A stretch of DNA of 64,000 nt from Jannaschia faecimaris. Its GTDB lineage: Bacteria; Pseudomonadota; Alphaproteobacteria; Rhodobacterales; Rhodobacteraceae. How positions within the stretch are numbered: position 1 is the first letter of the stretch; each line of letters opens with the position of its first letter. Positions 1 to 8,525 of this stretch are shown here, in pieces. The translations under genes were made by a program, and so were the position numbers. The notes beneath the pieces were generated by a model. That model did not search any database, had not been told where the DNA came from, and saw only the letters and a list, made by a program, of their open reading frames with translations. The DNA lies in NCBI RefSeq assembly GCF_900107415.1, contig NZ_FNPX01000013.1:41516-105515 (forward strand). The letters run 5' to 3'.

Positions 1-85
1 ACTCATGTTCAATCACTCCCGCTTACACCCCTCTGCGTTGATGACGATCAATGATCCATCTGCCCCGCGCGATAGGGTCTGAGCC

Positions 86-517
86 ATGGAAACACTTTTC
101 ACCCCCGTGCAATCGCTTCTGGGCGGTGCCCTGATCGGGCTCGCGGCTGTTATGCTGATGGGATTGATGGGCCGCATCATGGGCGCGACAGGCATTCTTG
201 CCGGGATCGTGGCACCAAGCAATCGCTCTGAATGGACCTGGCGCACGGTGCTTTTGATCGGGATGGTCAGCGGGCCTGCCGCCGTTCTCTTGATGACGGG
301 GGCAATGCCGCCAGTTCAGGTACCTGTCACCACGCCTATGCTGATCCTCGGCGGGTTGACCGTCGGAATCGGCGTCACCTTCGGATCGGGCTGCACCTCC
401 GGGCATGGCGTCTGCGGCATGGCGCGCCTGTCGCCCCGGTCGATCGTCGCGACGGTCACCTTCATGATTGCAACCGCGGTCACGGTCTATGTGATCCGCC
501 ACGTGATTGCGGGGTGA
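86..517 (+). CDS. YeeE/YedE-family sulfur transport half-permease (first of pair)
   Basis: A 143-residue integral membrane protein with about four hydrophobic segments. The signature stretch GSGCTSGHGVCGMARLS (about residues 105-121) is typical of the YeeE/YedE (TsuA-like, DUF395) family, where the cysteines are thought to relay thiosulfate or sulfide sulfur across the inner membrane. It is half the length of full YeeE, and the next gene, 4 bases downstream, supplies the other half. The ATG is preceded by an AGGGTCTGA stretch. The gene opens a sulfur operon with a persulfide-dioxygenase-like gene and an SQR-like fusion, an arrangement common beside BigR/SqrR-type regulators in alphaproteobacteria. 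The transported species is inferred from the family. Confidence 0.85.
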   Translation: METLFTPVQSLLGGALIGLAAVMLMGLMGRIMGATGILAGIVAPSNRSEWTWRTVLLIGMVSGPAAVLLMTGAMPPVQVPVTTPMLILGGLTVGIGVTFGSGCTSGHGVCGMARLSPRSIVATVTFMIATAVTVYVIRHVIAG

Positions 518-521
518 TCGG

Positions 522-956
522 ATGAGACTGATCGCAAGCTACATTGTCGGCCTCGTCTTTGGCGTCGGCATTTCCCTTTCAGGGATGGCGAACCCGGCGA
601 AGGTTCTGAATTTTTTCGACATCTTCGGCAGTTGGGATCCTAGCCTTGCCTTCGTTATGGGCAGCGCGCTGATCGTAACGGCCATCGGTTACCGGTTTGT
701 ATTGCGCGCCAACAGGCCGCTGCTGGCAACCCGGTTTCTTGTTCCGACCCGCACCGATCTGGATGCACGTCTGATCGGTGGCTCGGCGCTATTCGGCGTC
801 GGCTGGGGCATCGCGGGCTTCTGCCCCGGTGGAGCGCTTCCGGCGCTTGGAACCGGTACCCCTGCGGTTTTCATCTTCGTCGCCGCCGTCATCGCGGGCA
901 TCTGGATTGCCCGCGCCCTTCAACGCCTGACCGCTCCGCACGCGGCGGACGTCTGA
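522..956 (+). CDS. YeeE/YedE-family (DUF6691-like) half-permease, second of pair
   Basis: A 144-residue membrane protein that starts 4 bases after the stop of the preceding half-permease. I chose the ATG at 522; an in-frame TTG at 507 would overlap the previous gene. It has hydrophobic helices and motifs GISLSGMANPAKVLNFFDIFG and GIAGFCPGGALPALG, the latter with the conserved cysteine of the family. The two half proteins probably pair to form one YeeE-like channel for a sulfur anion or sulfide equivalent. It is co-transcribed with the metallohydrolase 11 bases downstream. Confidence 0.83.
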   Translation: MRLIASYIVGLVFGVGISLSGMANPAKVLNFFDIFGSWDPSLAFVMGSALIVTAIGYRFVLRANRPLLATRFLVPTRTDLDARLIGGSALFGVGWGIAGFCPGGALPALGTGTPAVFIFVAAVIAGIWIARALQRLTAPHAADV

Positions 957-967
957 GAGGAGGAACC

Positions 968-1852
968 ATGACCAACTATCCCGTGAATATGGATGTCCGT
1001 CCCGATGTTTCGGCCCATTTCGACCCGGCGACCAACACGATCAGCTATATCGTGAAGGACCCAGACAGCACGCATTGCGCCGTCATCGACAGCGTCATGG
1101 ACATCGACTACGCTGCGGGGCGGATCACGCAGGGCCACGCAGACGCCCTGATCGAAGAAATCCGCAGTCGAGGCCTGACGCTGGACTGGATCATCGAGAC
1201 GCATGTCCACGCCGACCACCTTTCGGCCGCGCCCTATATTCAGGAGCAACTGGGCGGCAAGATCGGCATCGGGGCCGATATCGTCACCGTGCAGGAAACC
1301 TTCGGCAAGGTTTTCAACGAGGGGACCGAGTTTCAGCGCGACGGCAGCCAGTTCGACCGGTTGTTCCGCGACGGCGACACCTATGAAGTTGGCGGTATGG
1401 CCTGCCTTGCGATGCACACGCCAGGCCACACGCCCGCCTGCATGACGCACGTGATGGGCGATGCGGCCTTCGTAGGTGACACGCTCTTCATGCCCGACGG
1501 AGGCTCGGCCCGCGCTGATTTTCCGGGCGGGGATGCCGGTGTGCTCTACGACAGCATCCAGAAGGTACTGGCCCTTCCGGACGCGATGCGCCTGTTCATG
1601 TGCCACGATTACGGTCCCAACGGACGCGACATCGCGTGGGAGACGACGGTCGGCGAAGAAAAGGCGAACAATATCCATGTCGGCGGTGGGACGACCCGCG
1701 AAGCCTTCGTCAAGATGCGCACCGAGCGCGACAAGACGTTGGACGTGCCCAAGCTGATCCTGCCGTCATTGCAGGTGAACATGCGGGCCGGCGAACTGCC
1801 GCGCGATCCTGACGGACACCCGGTGCTTAAGGTTCCTGTCAACGGTATCTGA
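968..1852 (+). CDS. Persulfide dioxygenase-like MBL-fold metallohydrolase (Blh/ETHE1 type)
   Basis: A 294-residue metallo-beta-lactamase-fold protein. The metal motif HVHADH is at residues 79-84, with further ligands in MHTPGHTPACM (about 153-163), GDTLFMPDGGSARADF and CHDYGPNG. These are the features of ETHE1/Blh persulfide dioxygenases, which oxidise glutathione or other persulfides to sulfite with a mononuclear iron. A strong AGAGGAGGAACC ribosome site precedes the ATG. It lies between YeeE-like permeases and an SQR-like fusion, which supports a role in sulfide or persulfide detoxification. The exact persulfide substrate is inferred. Confidence 0.86.
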   Translation: MTNYPVNMDVRPDVSAHFDPATNTISYIVKDPDSTHCAVIDSVMDIDYAAGRITQGHADALIEEIRSRGLTLDWIIETHVHADHLSAAPYIQEQLGGKIGIGADIVTVQETFGKVFNEGTEFQRDGSQFDRLFRDGDTYEVGGMACLAMHTPGHTPACMTHVMGDAAFVGDTLFMPDGGSARADFPGGDAGVLYDSIQKVLALPDAMRLFMCHDYGPNGRDIAWETTVGEEKANNIHVGGGTTREAFVKMRTERDKTLDVPKLILPSLQVNMRAGELPRDPDGHPVLKVPVNGI

Positions 1853-1862
1853 AGGAAAGCTC

Positions 1863-3536
1863 ATGGAGTTCCGCAAACTCACCTCCGGCCTCACCGTCAG
1901 CCCGCAAATCGCGCCGGGCGACATGAAGGCCATTGCTGCCGCCGGATACCGCGCGATCATCTGCAACCGGCCCGATGGGGAGGGGCCGGATCAGCCGTCG
2001 TTCGCCGAGATCGAGGCCGCCGCCCGCAAAGAGGGGCTGGAGGCCCGCTACCTGCCCATCGAAACAGGCAAAGTGACCGACACCGATACGCAGGAATTTG
2101 ACCGCGCACTGACCGAATTACCCGGCCCGGTGTTGGCCTTCTGCCGGACAGGAACTCGATCGGCGACGCTCTGGTCGCTGTCGCAGGCCGACCGGTTGGA
2201 CGTGGCCGAGATTTTGGCGACCAGCAAGGCGGCGGGCTATGACATGGGCGGCGTCGTGCGCCGTATTGCCAACGGCGGGCGCACCCCGACGGAACAGGCC
2301 GATGCAACCTTTGAAATCGTAATCGTCGGCGGCGGGGCAGCCGGTATCGCCGTCGCGGCCAGTTTGCGCAAGCGCCTGCCCCGCGTCGAGATCGCGATCA
2401 TCGACCCTGCCGACACGCACTATTACCAACCCGGCTGGACCATGGTCGGGGGCGGTATATTCGACGCGGCGGAGACCGCCCGGACGATGGGCTCGCTCAT
2501 CCCCAAGGACGTTCGCTGGATAAAGGCCGCCGTTGCCGCGTTCGAGCCGGACGCGGACGTGATCATCCTCGATGGGTGCCGCGTGGTGCGATACGATCGC
2601 CTGATCGTATGTCCGGGGCTTAAACTCGACTGGCACGCGGTTGACGGATTGGTCGAGACGCTGGGCCGCAATGGCGTGACGTCAAACTATCGCTATGATC
2701 TTGCACCCTACACTTGGGAGCTTGTCCAGGGTTTGAGCAAGGGGCGGGCCGTGTTCACGCAGCCGCCGATGCCGATCAAATGCGCGGGTGCGCCCCAAAA
2801 GGCAATTTACCTGTCTGCCGACGCGTGGAAACGGCGCGGCGTCCTTGGCGATATCGACATCCATTTCGCCAACGCGGGCGGGGTGCTGTTCGGGGTGAAG
2901 GATTATGTCCCTGCCCTGATGGAATACATTGATCTGTACGGCGTGGCCCTCGACTTTCATCACAACCTGATTTCCGTCGACGGGCCCGCAAAGATTGCGA
3001 CCTTCCAAGTGTCGCACCCTGACACTCGACCCGAGCGGGTGGAGATGCCGTTCGACATGCTGCACGTCTGCCCGCCCCAGACCGCCCCAGATTTTATACG
3101 GGTTTCACCGCTGGCGGACGATGCGGGCTGGGTCACAGTCGATCAGGCAACGCTGCGCCATACCAGGTGGGACAACATCTGGTCGCTGGGCGATGTCATG
3201 AATGCGCCCAACGCCAAGACCGCGGCGGCGGCCCGGATGCAGGCCCCGGTCGTGGCCGCAAACATCACGGCCGACATCCGCGGACGCGCCCCGGTGGCAC
3301 AGTACAACGGTTACGGATCCTGTCCGCTGACGGTGGAGCGGGGAAAGGTTGTCTTGGCCGAGTTCGGATACGGTGGCACTCTGCTGCCCAGCTTCCCTAA
3401 GATGCTGATCGATGGAACCCGGCCCAGCCGCGCGGCATGGCTGTTAAAGGAAAAGATCCTGCCGCCGTTTTATTGGCAAGGCATGCTCAGGGGACATGAA
3501 TGGCTGGTCCGGCCCGAAACGATCACAACCGACTGA
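1863..3536 (+). CDS. Fusion of phosphatase/rhodanese-like DUF442 domain and SQR-like FAD/NAD(P) oxidoreductase
   Basis: A 557-residue two-domain protein. Residues 1-115 are a DUF442/TIGR01244-type phosphatase-fold domain with a CRTGTRS loop whose nucleophilic cysteine is C94. In this family the domain is associated with sulfur transfer rather than dephosphorylation. From residue 150 a Rossmann FAD motif (EIVIVGGGAAGIAVAASL) opens a sulfide:quinone oxidoreductase-like flavoprotein that runs to the C-terminus, including THYYQPGWTMVGGG and a second nucleotide segment. This architecture is known from alphaproteobacterial sulfide operons. It would oxidise sulfide to persulfide and pass the sulfur to C94 or to the neighbouring dioxygenase. 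The coupling is inference; the domain assignment is firm. Confidence 0.88.
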   Translation: MEFRKLTSGLTVSPQIAPGDMKAIAAAGYRAIICNRPDGEGPDQPSFAEIEAAARKEGLEARYLPIETGKVTDTDTQEFDRALTELPGPVLAFCRTGTRSATLWSLSQADRLDVAEILATSKAAGYDMGGVVRRIANGGRTPTEQADATFEIVIVGGGAAGIAVAASLRKRLPRVEIAIIDPADTHYYQPGWTMVGGGIFDAAETARTMGSLIPKDVRWIKAAVAAFEPDADVIILDGCRVVRYDRLIVCPGLKLDWHAVDGLVETLGRNGVTSNYRYDLAPYTWELVQGLSKGRAVFTQPPMPIKCAGAPQKAIYLSADAWKRRGVLGDIDIHFANAGGVLFGVKDYVPALMEYIDLYGVALDFHHNLISVDGPAKIATFQVSHPDTRPERVEMPFDMLHVCPPQTAPDFIRVSPLADDAGWVTVDQATLRHTRWDNIWSLGDVMNAPNAKTAAAARMQAPVVAANITADIRGRAPVAQYNGYGSCPLTVERGKVVLAEFGYGGTLLPSFPKMLIDGTRPSRAAWLLKEKILPPFYWQGMLRGHEWLVRPETITTD

Positions 3537-3755
3537 TCCGTCTGTCCCCATCGCAACCGGGGCCAATCCTTGATGCGCGTGGCCCTTGCCGACCCGTTAT
3601 GGTGCGGGCCTGACCGCGGCAAGCACCGGGGTAAAACCTGCGCTGGAAACGCGACGGTCCCGAGGTTTGGACCACAAATCGTTGAAGTATTTTGATGAGC
3701 GACACATCGGGGCGACATGACCCATTCGGAATGACTCACGATCGCGCCGTAGCCC
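3537..3755 (+). other. Convergent intergenic gap
   Basis: 219 bases between the stops of two convergent genes. I see no supported gene and no clear intrinsic terminator with a T-tract. Confidence 0.4.
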
Positions 3756-4406
3756 TCAGGTCTGCGGGGATGGTGACGCAAAGACTTTGCCGATCACGAT
3801 TTCGGCAGCCAAAAAATTGATAGCCCATGAAAAAATCATCATGCCATCCCTGACCGGTCCCAAAAGCTCCGTCCCGGACGCGATCATCCAGCAGATGCCA
3901 AGAACCGTTTGCGTCGAGGCCCCCTGAGCGATTGCATAGGCGCGCAGCATGGCGGCGCGATGCCCTGTGACGTTCCGGACCCTGATGGCCAGAAAGGCCC
4001 AGGCGATCAGCCCGACCATCGAAAGGCTCAGTATGATCCGAGTGCGATAGAGCCATTCACCCTGAAGCTCGGTCGGGAGCGCATAGGCGTGGGTCATCCA
4101 CAGCCCGGTCAAGCCACTGACGCAACCGGCGCTGGCGATTACGCGCCCGACCGCGCGGTGCAATGCCGGATGATGGTGCCTGAGACTCGGCAGGAATTGC
4201 AGCCCGCCGACGATGCAAAACAGGAAACTGCTCAGAATGTGCAACACGACGGGGAGCGGGGCGGCGACGGCGCGCGGATTTGGCGGTGCGATCGACGGGC
4301 CGCCAAACAGTTCGACGACGCGAAACAACCCGCCGAAAGTCGGAATAAAACTATACACGAGAATGAACGCGAGCAGAGCCCATTCGCGCCGGGTTACGAC
4401 TGTCAT
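3756..4406 (-). CDS. DUF2306 family integral membrane protein
   Basis: A 216-residue membrane protein with about six hydrophobic helices. Conserved histidines of DUF2306 proteins are visible in the loop LRHHHPALHRAVGRV (about residues 75-89) and in MTHAY. The N-terminus MTVVTRREWALLAFILVYSFIP is a signal-anchor. Function in the family is unknown; the histidines have prompted comparison with cytochrome-like membrane proteins, but no heme motif is proven here. It stands alone on the minus strand, convergent to the sulfur operon. Confidence 0.75.
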   Translation of the reverse strand: MTVVTRREWALLAFILVYSFIPTFGGLFRVVELFGGPSIAPPNPRAVAAPLPVVLHILSSFLFCIVGGLQFLPSLRHHHPALHRAVGRVIASAGCVSGLTGLWMTHAYALPTELQGEWLYRTRIILSLSMVGLIAWAFLAIRVRNVTGHRAAMLRAYAIAQGASTQTVLGICWMIASGTELLGPVRDGMMIFSWAINFLAAEIVIGKVFASPSPQT

Positions 4407-4821
4407 GGAAAGCCTCTCGCCTGAAATATGCGCAAATACCTCGTGCGTCAGGCGTCAGATACCCATGCCCCGCAGAGTGATTAATCCCCGAAAGTCGTTC
4501 ACTCGCCATGCGCTTACGCATGGCCGGAATCAGACGGCCCAGGTCCGGCTTTCGCACGTCCATATCCAGGAGCGAGCAGCTCTTATATCGGGGCTTGTCA
4601 ATGCGACCCCCGCATTCGTCGCACCGGGTTCGAGAGTAGAGGGTGGACTGTTCGAAGGGTCAGTCCGTTTTCCCGATACGACTCTTGCTGGAGAGGCATT
4701 CAGAACACACCTGCCAGCGCCAGAAATCATCGTTTGCCTGAATCTAATACCTCGATGGACCGGCGACCGGCCATGCGGTACCATTTTGGAAAAATGACCA
4801 CACTTGAGGCCTTCCAATCCC
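4407..4821 (+). other. Intergenic region with one perfect short hairpin
   Basis: 415 bases upstream of both the DUF2306 gene (minus) and the small NqrM-like gene (plus), so promoters for both should lie here. No coding frame is supported. A perfect 8-bp stem with a CTTA loop (GCCATGCG-ctta-CGCATGGC) sits at 4505-4524 and lacks a U-tract. Confidence 0.45.
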
Positions 4822-4995
4822 ATGGAGCTGATCCTGTCCATCTGCATATTCACCCTCGTGTTCGGGGGCTTGGCGCTTGGACTTGTGCTGACGGGGCGAC
4901 CGCCCCGGACGGCGTGCGAGGGTGTGTCCTGCATCGGCGGAGGGAGATGCGATGTCTGTCCGCGCCGCCTCCAAACCGCGAATTCCGATGACTGA
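4822..4995 (+). CDS. Small membrane-anchored Cys-rich protein, NqrM/DUF539-like
   Basis: A 57-residue protein with one N-terminal membrane helix (LILSICIFTLVFGGLALGLV). It is followed by a cysteine cluster C-x5-C-x5-C-x2-C in ACEGVSCIGGGRCDVCPRR. This layout matches NqrM (DUF539), a small factor that inserts iron into the Na+-translocating NADH:quinone reductase or related complexes. The ATG at 4822 is used because the membrane helix starts directly after it. Its 3' end overlaps the start of the CBS gene by 44 bases in another frame, which argues for translational coupling. No nqr or rnf genes are in the window, so the partner is unknown. Confidence 0.5.
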   Translation: MELILSICIFTLVFGGLALGLVLTGRPPRTACEGVSCIGGGRCDVCPRRLQTANSDD

Positions 4996-5380
4996 CGGGC
5001 GCATCTCATCCGTTATGCGGACCAACGTCCTTCGACTGTCTGCTGATACCCCGATCCGCACGGCCACAGCGCGCCTTCTTGATCAGCGGCAGTCAGCGGC
5101 ACCCGTCCTTGACGCCGCGGGGCGGCTGATCGGGATCCTGACCGAGAAGGATTGTTTTCGCCCCGCGCTGAACGCCAGCTACTATCAACAATGGAGCGGA
5201 ACGGTCGCGGACGCGATGAGCACGTATGTGTCCACGATGGACCACGATACCGATATCGTGGCGGCCGCGAATATCTTTCTGGACCGACCGTTTCGCCGCT
5301 ACCCGGTGGTCCAGGATGGAGAACTTGTCGGGATGCTCGACCGTGCGGACCTGTTGCAGGTCTTCCTCGAATACGGCTGA
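4952..5380 (+). CDS. CBS-domain pair protein
   Basis: A 142-residue cytoplasmic protein made of two CBS motifs: VMRTNVLRLSADTPIRTATARLLDQRQSAAPVLD...LIGILTEKDCF (about 18-70), then AMSTYVSTMDHDTDIVAAANIFLDRPFRRYPVVQDGELVGMLDRADLL (about 88-138). CBS pairs bind adenine nucleotides and act as energy sensors, usually for a partner protein. The ATG at 4952 has a strong GGAGGGAGA site. The frame extends upstream but that part has no domain. The start lies inside the preceding small gene, so the two are probably expressed together. Confidence 0.82.
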   Translation: MSVRAASKPRIPMTDGRISSVMRTNVLRLSADTPIRTATARLLDQRQSAAPVLDAAGRLIGILTEKDCFRPALNASYYQQWSGTVADAMSTYVSTMDHDTDIVAAANIFLDRPFRRYPVVQDGELVGMLDRADLLQVFLEYG

Positions 5381-5512
5381 CGCGGCACGATCCAGCTCAG
5401 CAGGAGCGGCGCAGTCAGCCCGCCAATATGCGATATCCGTTCGGCAATCGCATTCCCGAAACGAGTATAACTATCGCGACCGCCAGAACGTAGACGGCGA
5501 AACCGGTCACAG

Positions 5513-6229
5513 TCAGCGAGCGGCGCGCCCCGACAGTGTTTCGACGGTGGCGTCAAAATGAGACTTGGTCAGGTCGAGAGCGCGCTCCACGTCGCGCGCC
5601 AACACCGCGTCGGCGATGGCGGCGTGTTCGGCCCTGAGATCTCGCGCGCCGCGCCGCCGGTCAAGCGCGGCCCGGCGATAGCGTTCGCATTGATCGTGCA
5701 GTCTCTTGCGCACCCGAAGGAGCCAGTCCGACCCGCATGCCGCGACCATTGCAAGGTGGAACATCTCGTTCATTCCCTCCCAAGCGTCGATGGAGGCCCC
5801 CCCATCGGACATCAGCGTCGTGTCTGCCTTGGCCATCCGATAGGCCGCCGAGACGACCCCCGCCTCCCACAGGTCGTCGCCGTTGGTGATCGACAGGCGG
5901 AGGGCTTGGGTCTCAAGCGCAGTTCGCGCGATATTGAGATCGATGAATTCGGCGGCATCGAGCGATGCGACGGAAAACCCCCGGTTGCCCGATGCCGCTA
6001 CCAGACCGTCAGCCGACAACCTTTGGAGCGCTTCGCGCAAGGGGGTCGGCCCGACACCGTAGAGGGCCTTGAGCCGTTCAATCCGCAATCGTTCGCCCGG
6101 ACCGCGCAGGCCACGGATGATGTCCACCCGCAGCGCATCGTAGGCCGCGTCTGTTAGCGTCCCGCCACCTTCACGCGAGAGCGAGGTGGCGCGGGCATCT
6201 GACACGCTGGGTGCATGATCTTGCAGCAC
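5513..6229 (-). CDS. GntR/FCD-family transcriptional regulator
   Basis: A regulator of about 238 residues. The N-terminal winged helix includes AYDALRVDIIRGLRGPGERLRIERLKALYGVGPTPLREALQRLSADGLV, with the GntR recognition motif PTPLREAL. The C-terminal all-helical FCD ligand domain includes LNIARTALETQALRL and HLAMVAACGSDWLL. A GTG at 6229 with an AAAGG site fits as start; a TTG at 6244 is the alternative. It is divergent from an FAH-family gene, and a perfect 10-bp-arm palindrome lies between them. That makes autoregulation and control of the FAH gene likely. The effector is unknown, but the neighbourhood suggests a sugar acid. Confidence 0.85.
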   Translation of the reverse strand: MLQDHAPSVSDARATSLSREGGGTLTDAAYDALRVDIIRGLRGPGERLRIERLKALYGVGPTPLREALQRLSADGLVAASGNRGFSVASLDAAEFIDLNIARTALETQALRLSITNGDDLWEAGVVSAAYRMAKADTTLMSDGGASIDAWEGMNEMFHLAMVAACGSDWLLRVRKRLHDQCERYRRAALDRRRGARDLRAEHAAIADAVLARDVERALDLTKSHFDATVETLSGRAAR

Positions 6230-6306
6230 TGACCGACCTTTCAAGATTTAATCGCTTACGGTGCCCTGAAAATATGGTGGGCCAAAGGCATTTGACAGTC
6301 CTTTCT

Positions 6307-6331
6307 ATCGATGAAACGCCATTTCATCGAT
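6307..6331. promoter_or_regulatory. Perfect palindromic operator upstream of FAH gene
   Basis: The inverted repeat ATCGATGAAA-cgcca-TTTCATCGAT has 10-bp perfect arms and a 5-base spacer. It lies 22 bases before the ATG of the FAH-family gene and 76 bases from the start of the divergent GntR gene. Symmetry, length and position make it the best candidate operator for that regulator. A partial ATGAAAT repeat follows at 6349-6356. Confidence 0.7.
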
Positions 6332-6352
6332 TAAATTTGGGGAATCAATGAA

Positions 6353-7222
6353 ATGAAATTGGTTACATTCGAGATTGGCGGTAAAGTCTGTGCGGGATTC
6401 CTGGACGGTGATGCCGTGGTGACCTGCGCGTCCGGACCTGATGCAGGCAATGCGGTACGCGATCTGGTATCCGGTGCGTCAGGATCCCTGGCCGACTGGA
6501 AGGCCAAGGCCGATGCGCGCCATCCGGTGTCCGATGTCCAACTGCTTGCCCCCATCCCCGAACCCCGTCGCGACATCTTTTGCGTCGGCAAGAACTACCG
6601 TGCTCACGCCGCGGAGTTTCACTCCTCGGGCTTCGACACGACCGCCAAGGCAGCGGTGCCGAGCGACCCGGTCGTCTTCACCAAGGCAACGACAACGGTT
6701 GTGGGCCCGGATGCGGAGGTCAGAGGCTCACTCGATACGACCGGAACCGTTGATTACGAGGGCGAATTGGGCGTGGTGATCGGGACGCGTGCCTTCCAAG
6801 TATCGCGCGACGCGGCGATGGATTGTATCTTTGGATACGTCATCATCAACGATGTCACATCGCGGGAGCTGCAACAAAAGCACAACCAATGGGTTATCGG
6901 CAAAGGAATCGACACCTTTTGCCCCATGGGCCCCTGGCTCGTGACAGCCGACGAAGCAGGCGACCCGCGCGCTATGCAGTTGGAGACCACGATCAACACC
7001 GAAGTCCGTCAAAAGGCCAGTGTCGCGGACCTGATTTTCGACATCCCGACGCTCATCTCGACCATCAGCCAGACAATGACTCTCTTGCCGGGCGACATCA
7101 TTGCAACCGGCACCCCGGAAGGTGTGGGCATCGGTTTTAAGCCTCCGAGATACCTGATCGCAGGGGACATCATGGAGGTCAGCATCAGCGGTCTGGGCAG
7201 GCTTACGAACCGGATTGTCTGA
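6353..7222 (+). CDS. Fumarylacetoacetate hydrolase family protein
   Basis: A 289-residue FAH-superfamily enzyme. It shows the family hallmarks: FCVGKNYRAHAAEF (about 80-93), the metal-binding segment DYEGELGVVIG with acidic ligands, GYVIINDVTSRELQQ, KGIDTFCPMGPWLV and LLPGDIIATGTPEGVGIG. The family catalyses C-C bond hydrolysis, decarboxylation or tautomerisation of beta-diketo acids using Mg2+. It stands beside the uronate genes and behind a regulated promoter, so a late step in sugar-acid or aromatic-acid breakdown is plausible. The substrate cannot be told from sequence. Confidence 0.82.
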   Translation: MKLVTFEIGGKVCAGFLDGDAVVTCASGPDAGNAVRDLVSGASGSLADWKAKADARHPVSDVQLLAPIPEPRRDIFCVGKNYRAHAAEFHSSGFDTTAKAAVPSDPVVFTKATTTVVGPDAEVRGSLDTTGTVDYEGELGVVIGTRAFQVSRDAAMDCIFGYVIINDVTSRELQQKHNQWVIGKGIDTFCPMGPWLVTADEAGDPRAMQLETTINTEVRQKASVADLIFDIPTLISTISQTMTLLPGDIIATGTPEGVGIGFKPPRYLIAGDIMEVSISGLGRLTNRIV

Positions 7223-7352
7223 CCGGAAGACGGGCGTCCGGCGTATCGAAATCATCAACCCGTGCCGGTCGGCGGTATTGCCGTCACAGATCGTCCGTTG
7301 GAGCGGCCTTGCGTGTTGGCGGGACGCGGCGCACTCAACATCGCGGTCGGGC

Positions 7353-8525
7353 CTAGGTGTAGGCCAGACCGCGCATGACTCCACGCAACTCCGCAAGGCC
7401 ACGCAGACGACCGACAAGCGGATAGCCCGGAATCATCTCGCGCACCTGATCCGAGAGCATGTGGTGACCGTGATCCGGGCGGAACGGGATCGCGTGGTCG
7501 CCGCGCCCGGCATCCAAGCGGCGCGCCTCCTCGGTCATCAGGACCTTGATCAGGCTGACCATATCGGTGTCGCCGTCCAAATGCGCGGCCTCCTCGAAGG
7601 AGCCGTCGGCTTCCTTGCGCACGTTGCGCAGGTGGGCGAAGTGAATATGATCAGCCACCTTCGCCGCGATTGCCGTCACGTCATTGGCAGGATTGGCCCC
7701 AAGCGAGCCGGAACACAGCGTGATCCCATTGGCCGGGCTGTCATACGCGCGCAGCACCCATTCCAGGTCGTCACCATTCGACACGATCCGGGGTAGCCCC
7801 ATGATGTCACGCGGCGGGTCGTCGGGATGGACGCAGAGCCGGATGCCCAGATTTTCGGCCGTTGGTACGACTTCTTCCAGAAACCGCTTGTAGTTCGCTC
7901 GCAATCCATCACGGCCGATCCCGTCATACCCCCCGATTGCTGTCTTCAGCCCTGCCACGTCGTAGCGATCGAATGCACCGGGCATCCCGGCCATGATCGC
8001 CGCCAGAAGGCCGTCCCGGTCCGCTTGCGTGGCCTGTTGAAACCAGTTGGCGGCGTTGGTCAGCACACCCTCGGGGTAATCGCCCTCGGCATCGCGCCGC
8101 CCCAGCATGTGGATCTCGAATGCCGCCATCCGCGTCGCATCGAATCGCAGACAAGTTGCGCCGCCGTCCACGGGCGCGGTCAGGTCCGTCCGGGTCCAGT
8201 CCAGCAGAGGCATGAAATTATAGCAGATGGTCGTCACGCCCTCGGCGGCCAGGTGCACCATCGACTGGCGATAGTTGGCGAACAGACCCGACAGATCGCC
8301 TTCACCGCGCTTGATCCGTTCATGCACCGGCAGGCTTTCCACCACGACCCAGTCGAAACCGGCCTGCGTGATCCGCGCCCTGCGGTCGGCAATCGCCGCG
8401 CGCGACCACACCTCGCCGTATGGAATACCGTGAAGCGCAGTCACGATGCCGCGCGCGCCCGTCTGGGCAACCTCGGCAAGGGTGATGCTGTCGAATTCGC
8501 CGTACCAGCGCCAGCTCTCGATCAT
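7353..8525 (-). CDS. uxuA: Mannonate dehydratase
   Basis: A 390-residue UxuA: D-mannonate is dehydrated to 2-keto-3-deoxygluconate. The N-terminus MIESWRWYGEFDSITLAEVAQTGARGIVTALH is characteristic, as are CVHPDDPP, TLCSGSLGANPANDV, HFAHLRNV and FRPDHGHHMLSD, which carry the metal-binding Cys and His residues. Length agrees with the family (about 390-400). It is last in the minus-strand order kduI-kduD-uxuB-uxuA, and its ATG overlaps the uxuB stop by 4 bases. It is convergent with the FAH gene. Confidence 0.95.
   Translation of the reverse strand: MIESWRWYGEFDSITLAEVAQTGARGIVTALHGIPYGEVWSRAAIADRRARITQAGFDWVVVESLPVHERIKRGEGDLSGLFANYRQSMVHLAAEGVTTICYNFMPLLDWTRTDLTAPVDGGATCLRFDATRMAAFEIHMLGRRDAEGDYPEGVLTNAANWFQQATQADRDGLLAAIMAGMPGAFDRYDVAGLKTAIGGYDGIGRDGLRANYKRFLEEVVPTAENLGIRLCVHPDDPPRDIMGLPRIVSNGDDLEWVLRAYDSPANGITLCSGSLGANPANDVTAIAAKVADHIHFAHLRNVRKEADGSFEEAAHLDGDTDMVSLIKVLMTEEARRLDAGRGDHAIPFRPDHGHHMLSDQVREMIPGYPLVGRLRGLAELRGVMRGLAYT

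Noticed and set aside
1..85. 3' end of an upstream sulfur-operon regulator
   Set aside because: A plus-strand frame is open from 2 to its stop at 82, but its 26 residues are too few and not recognisable.
4505..4524. Intrinsic terminator
   Set aside because: The perfect hairpin lacks a T-tract on either strand and lies between divergent genes, so a terminator call is not supported.
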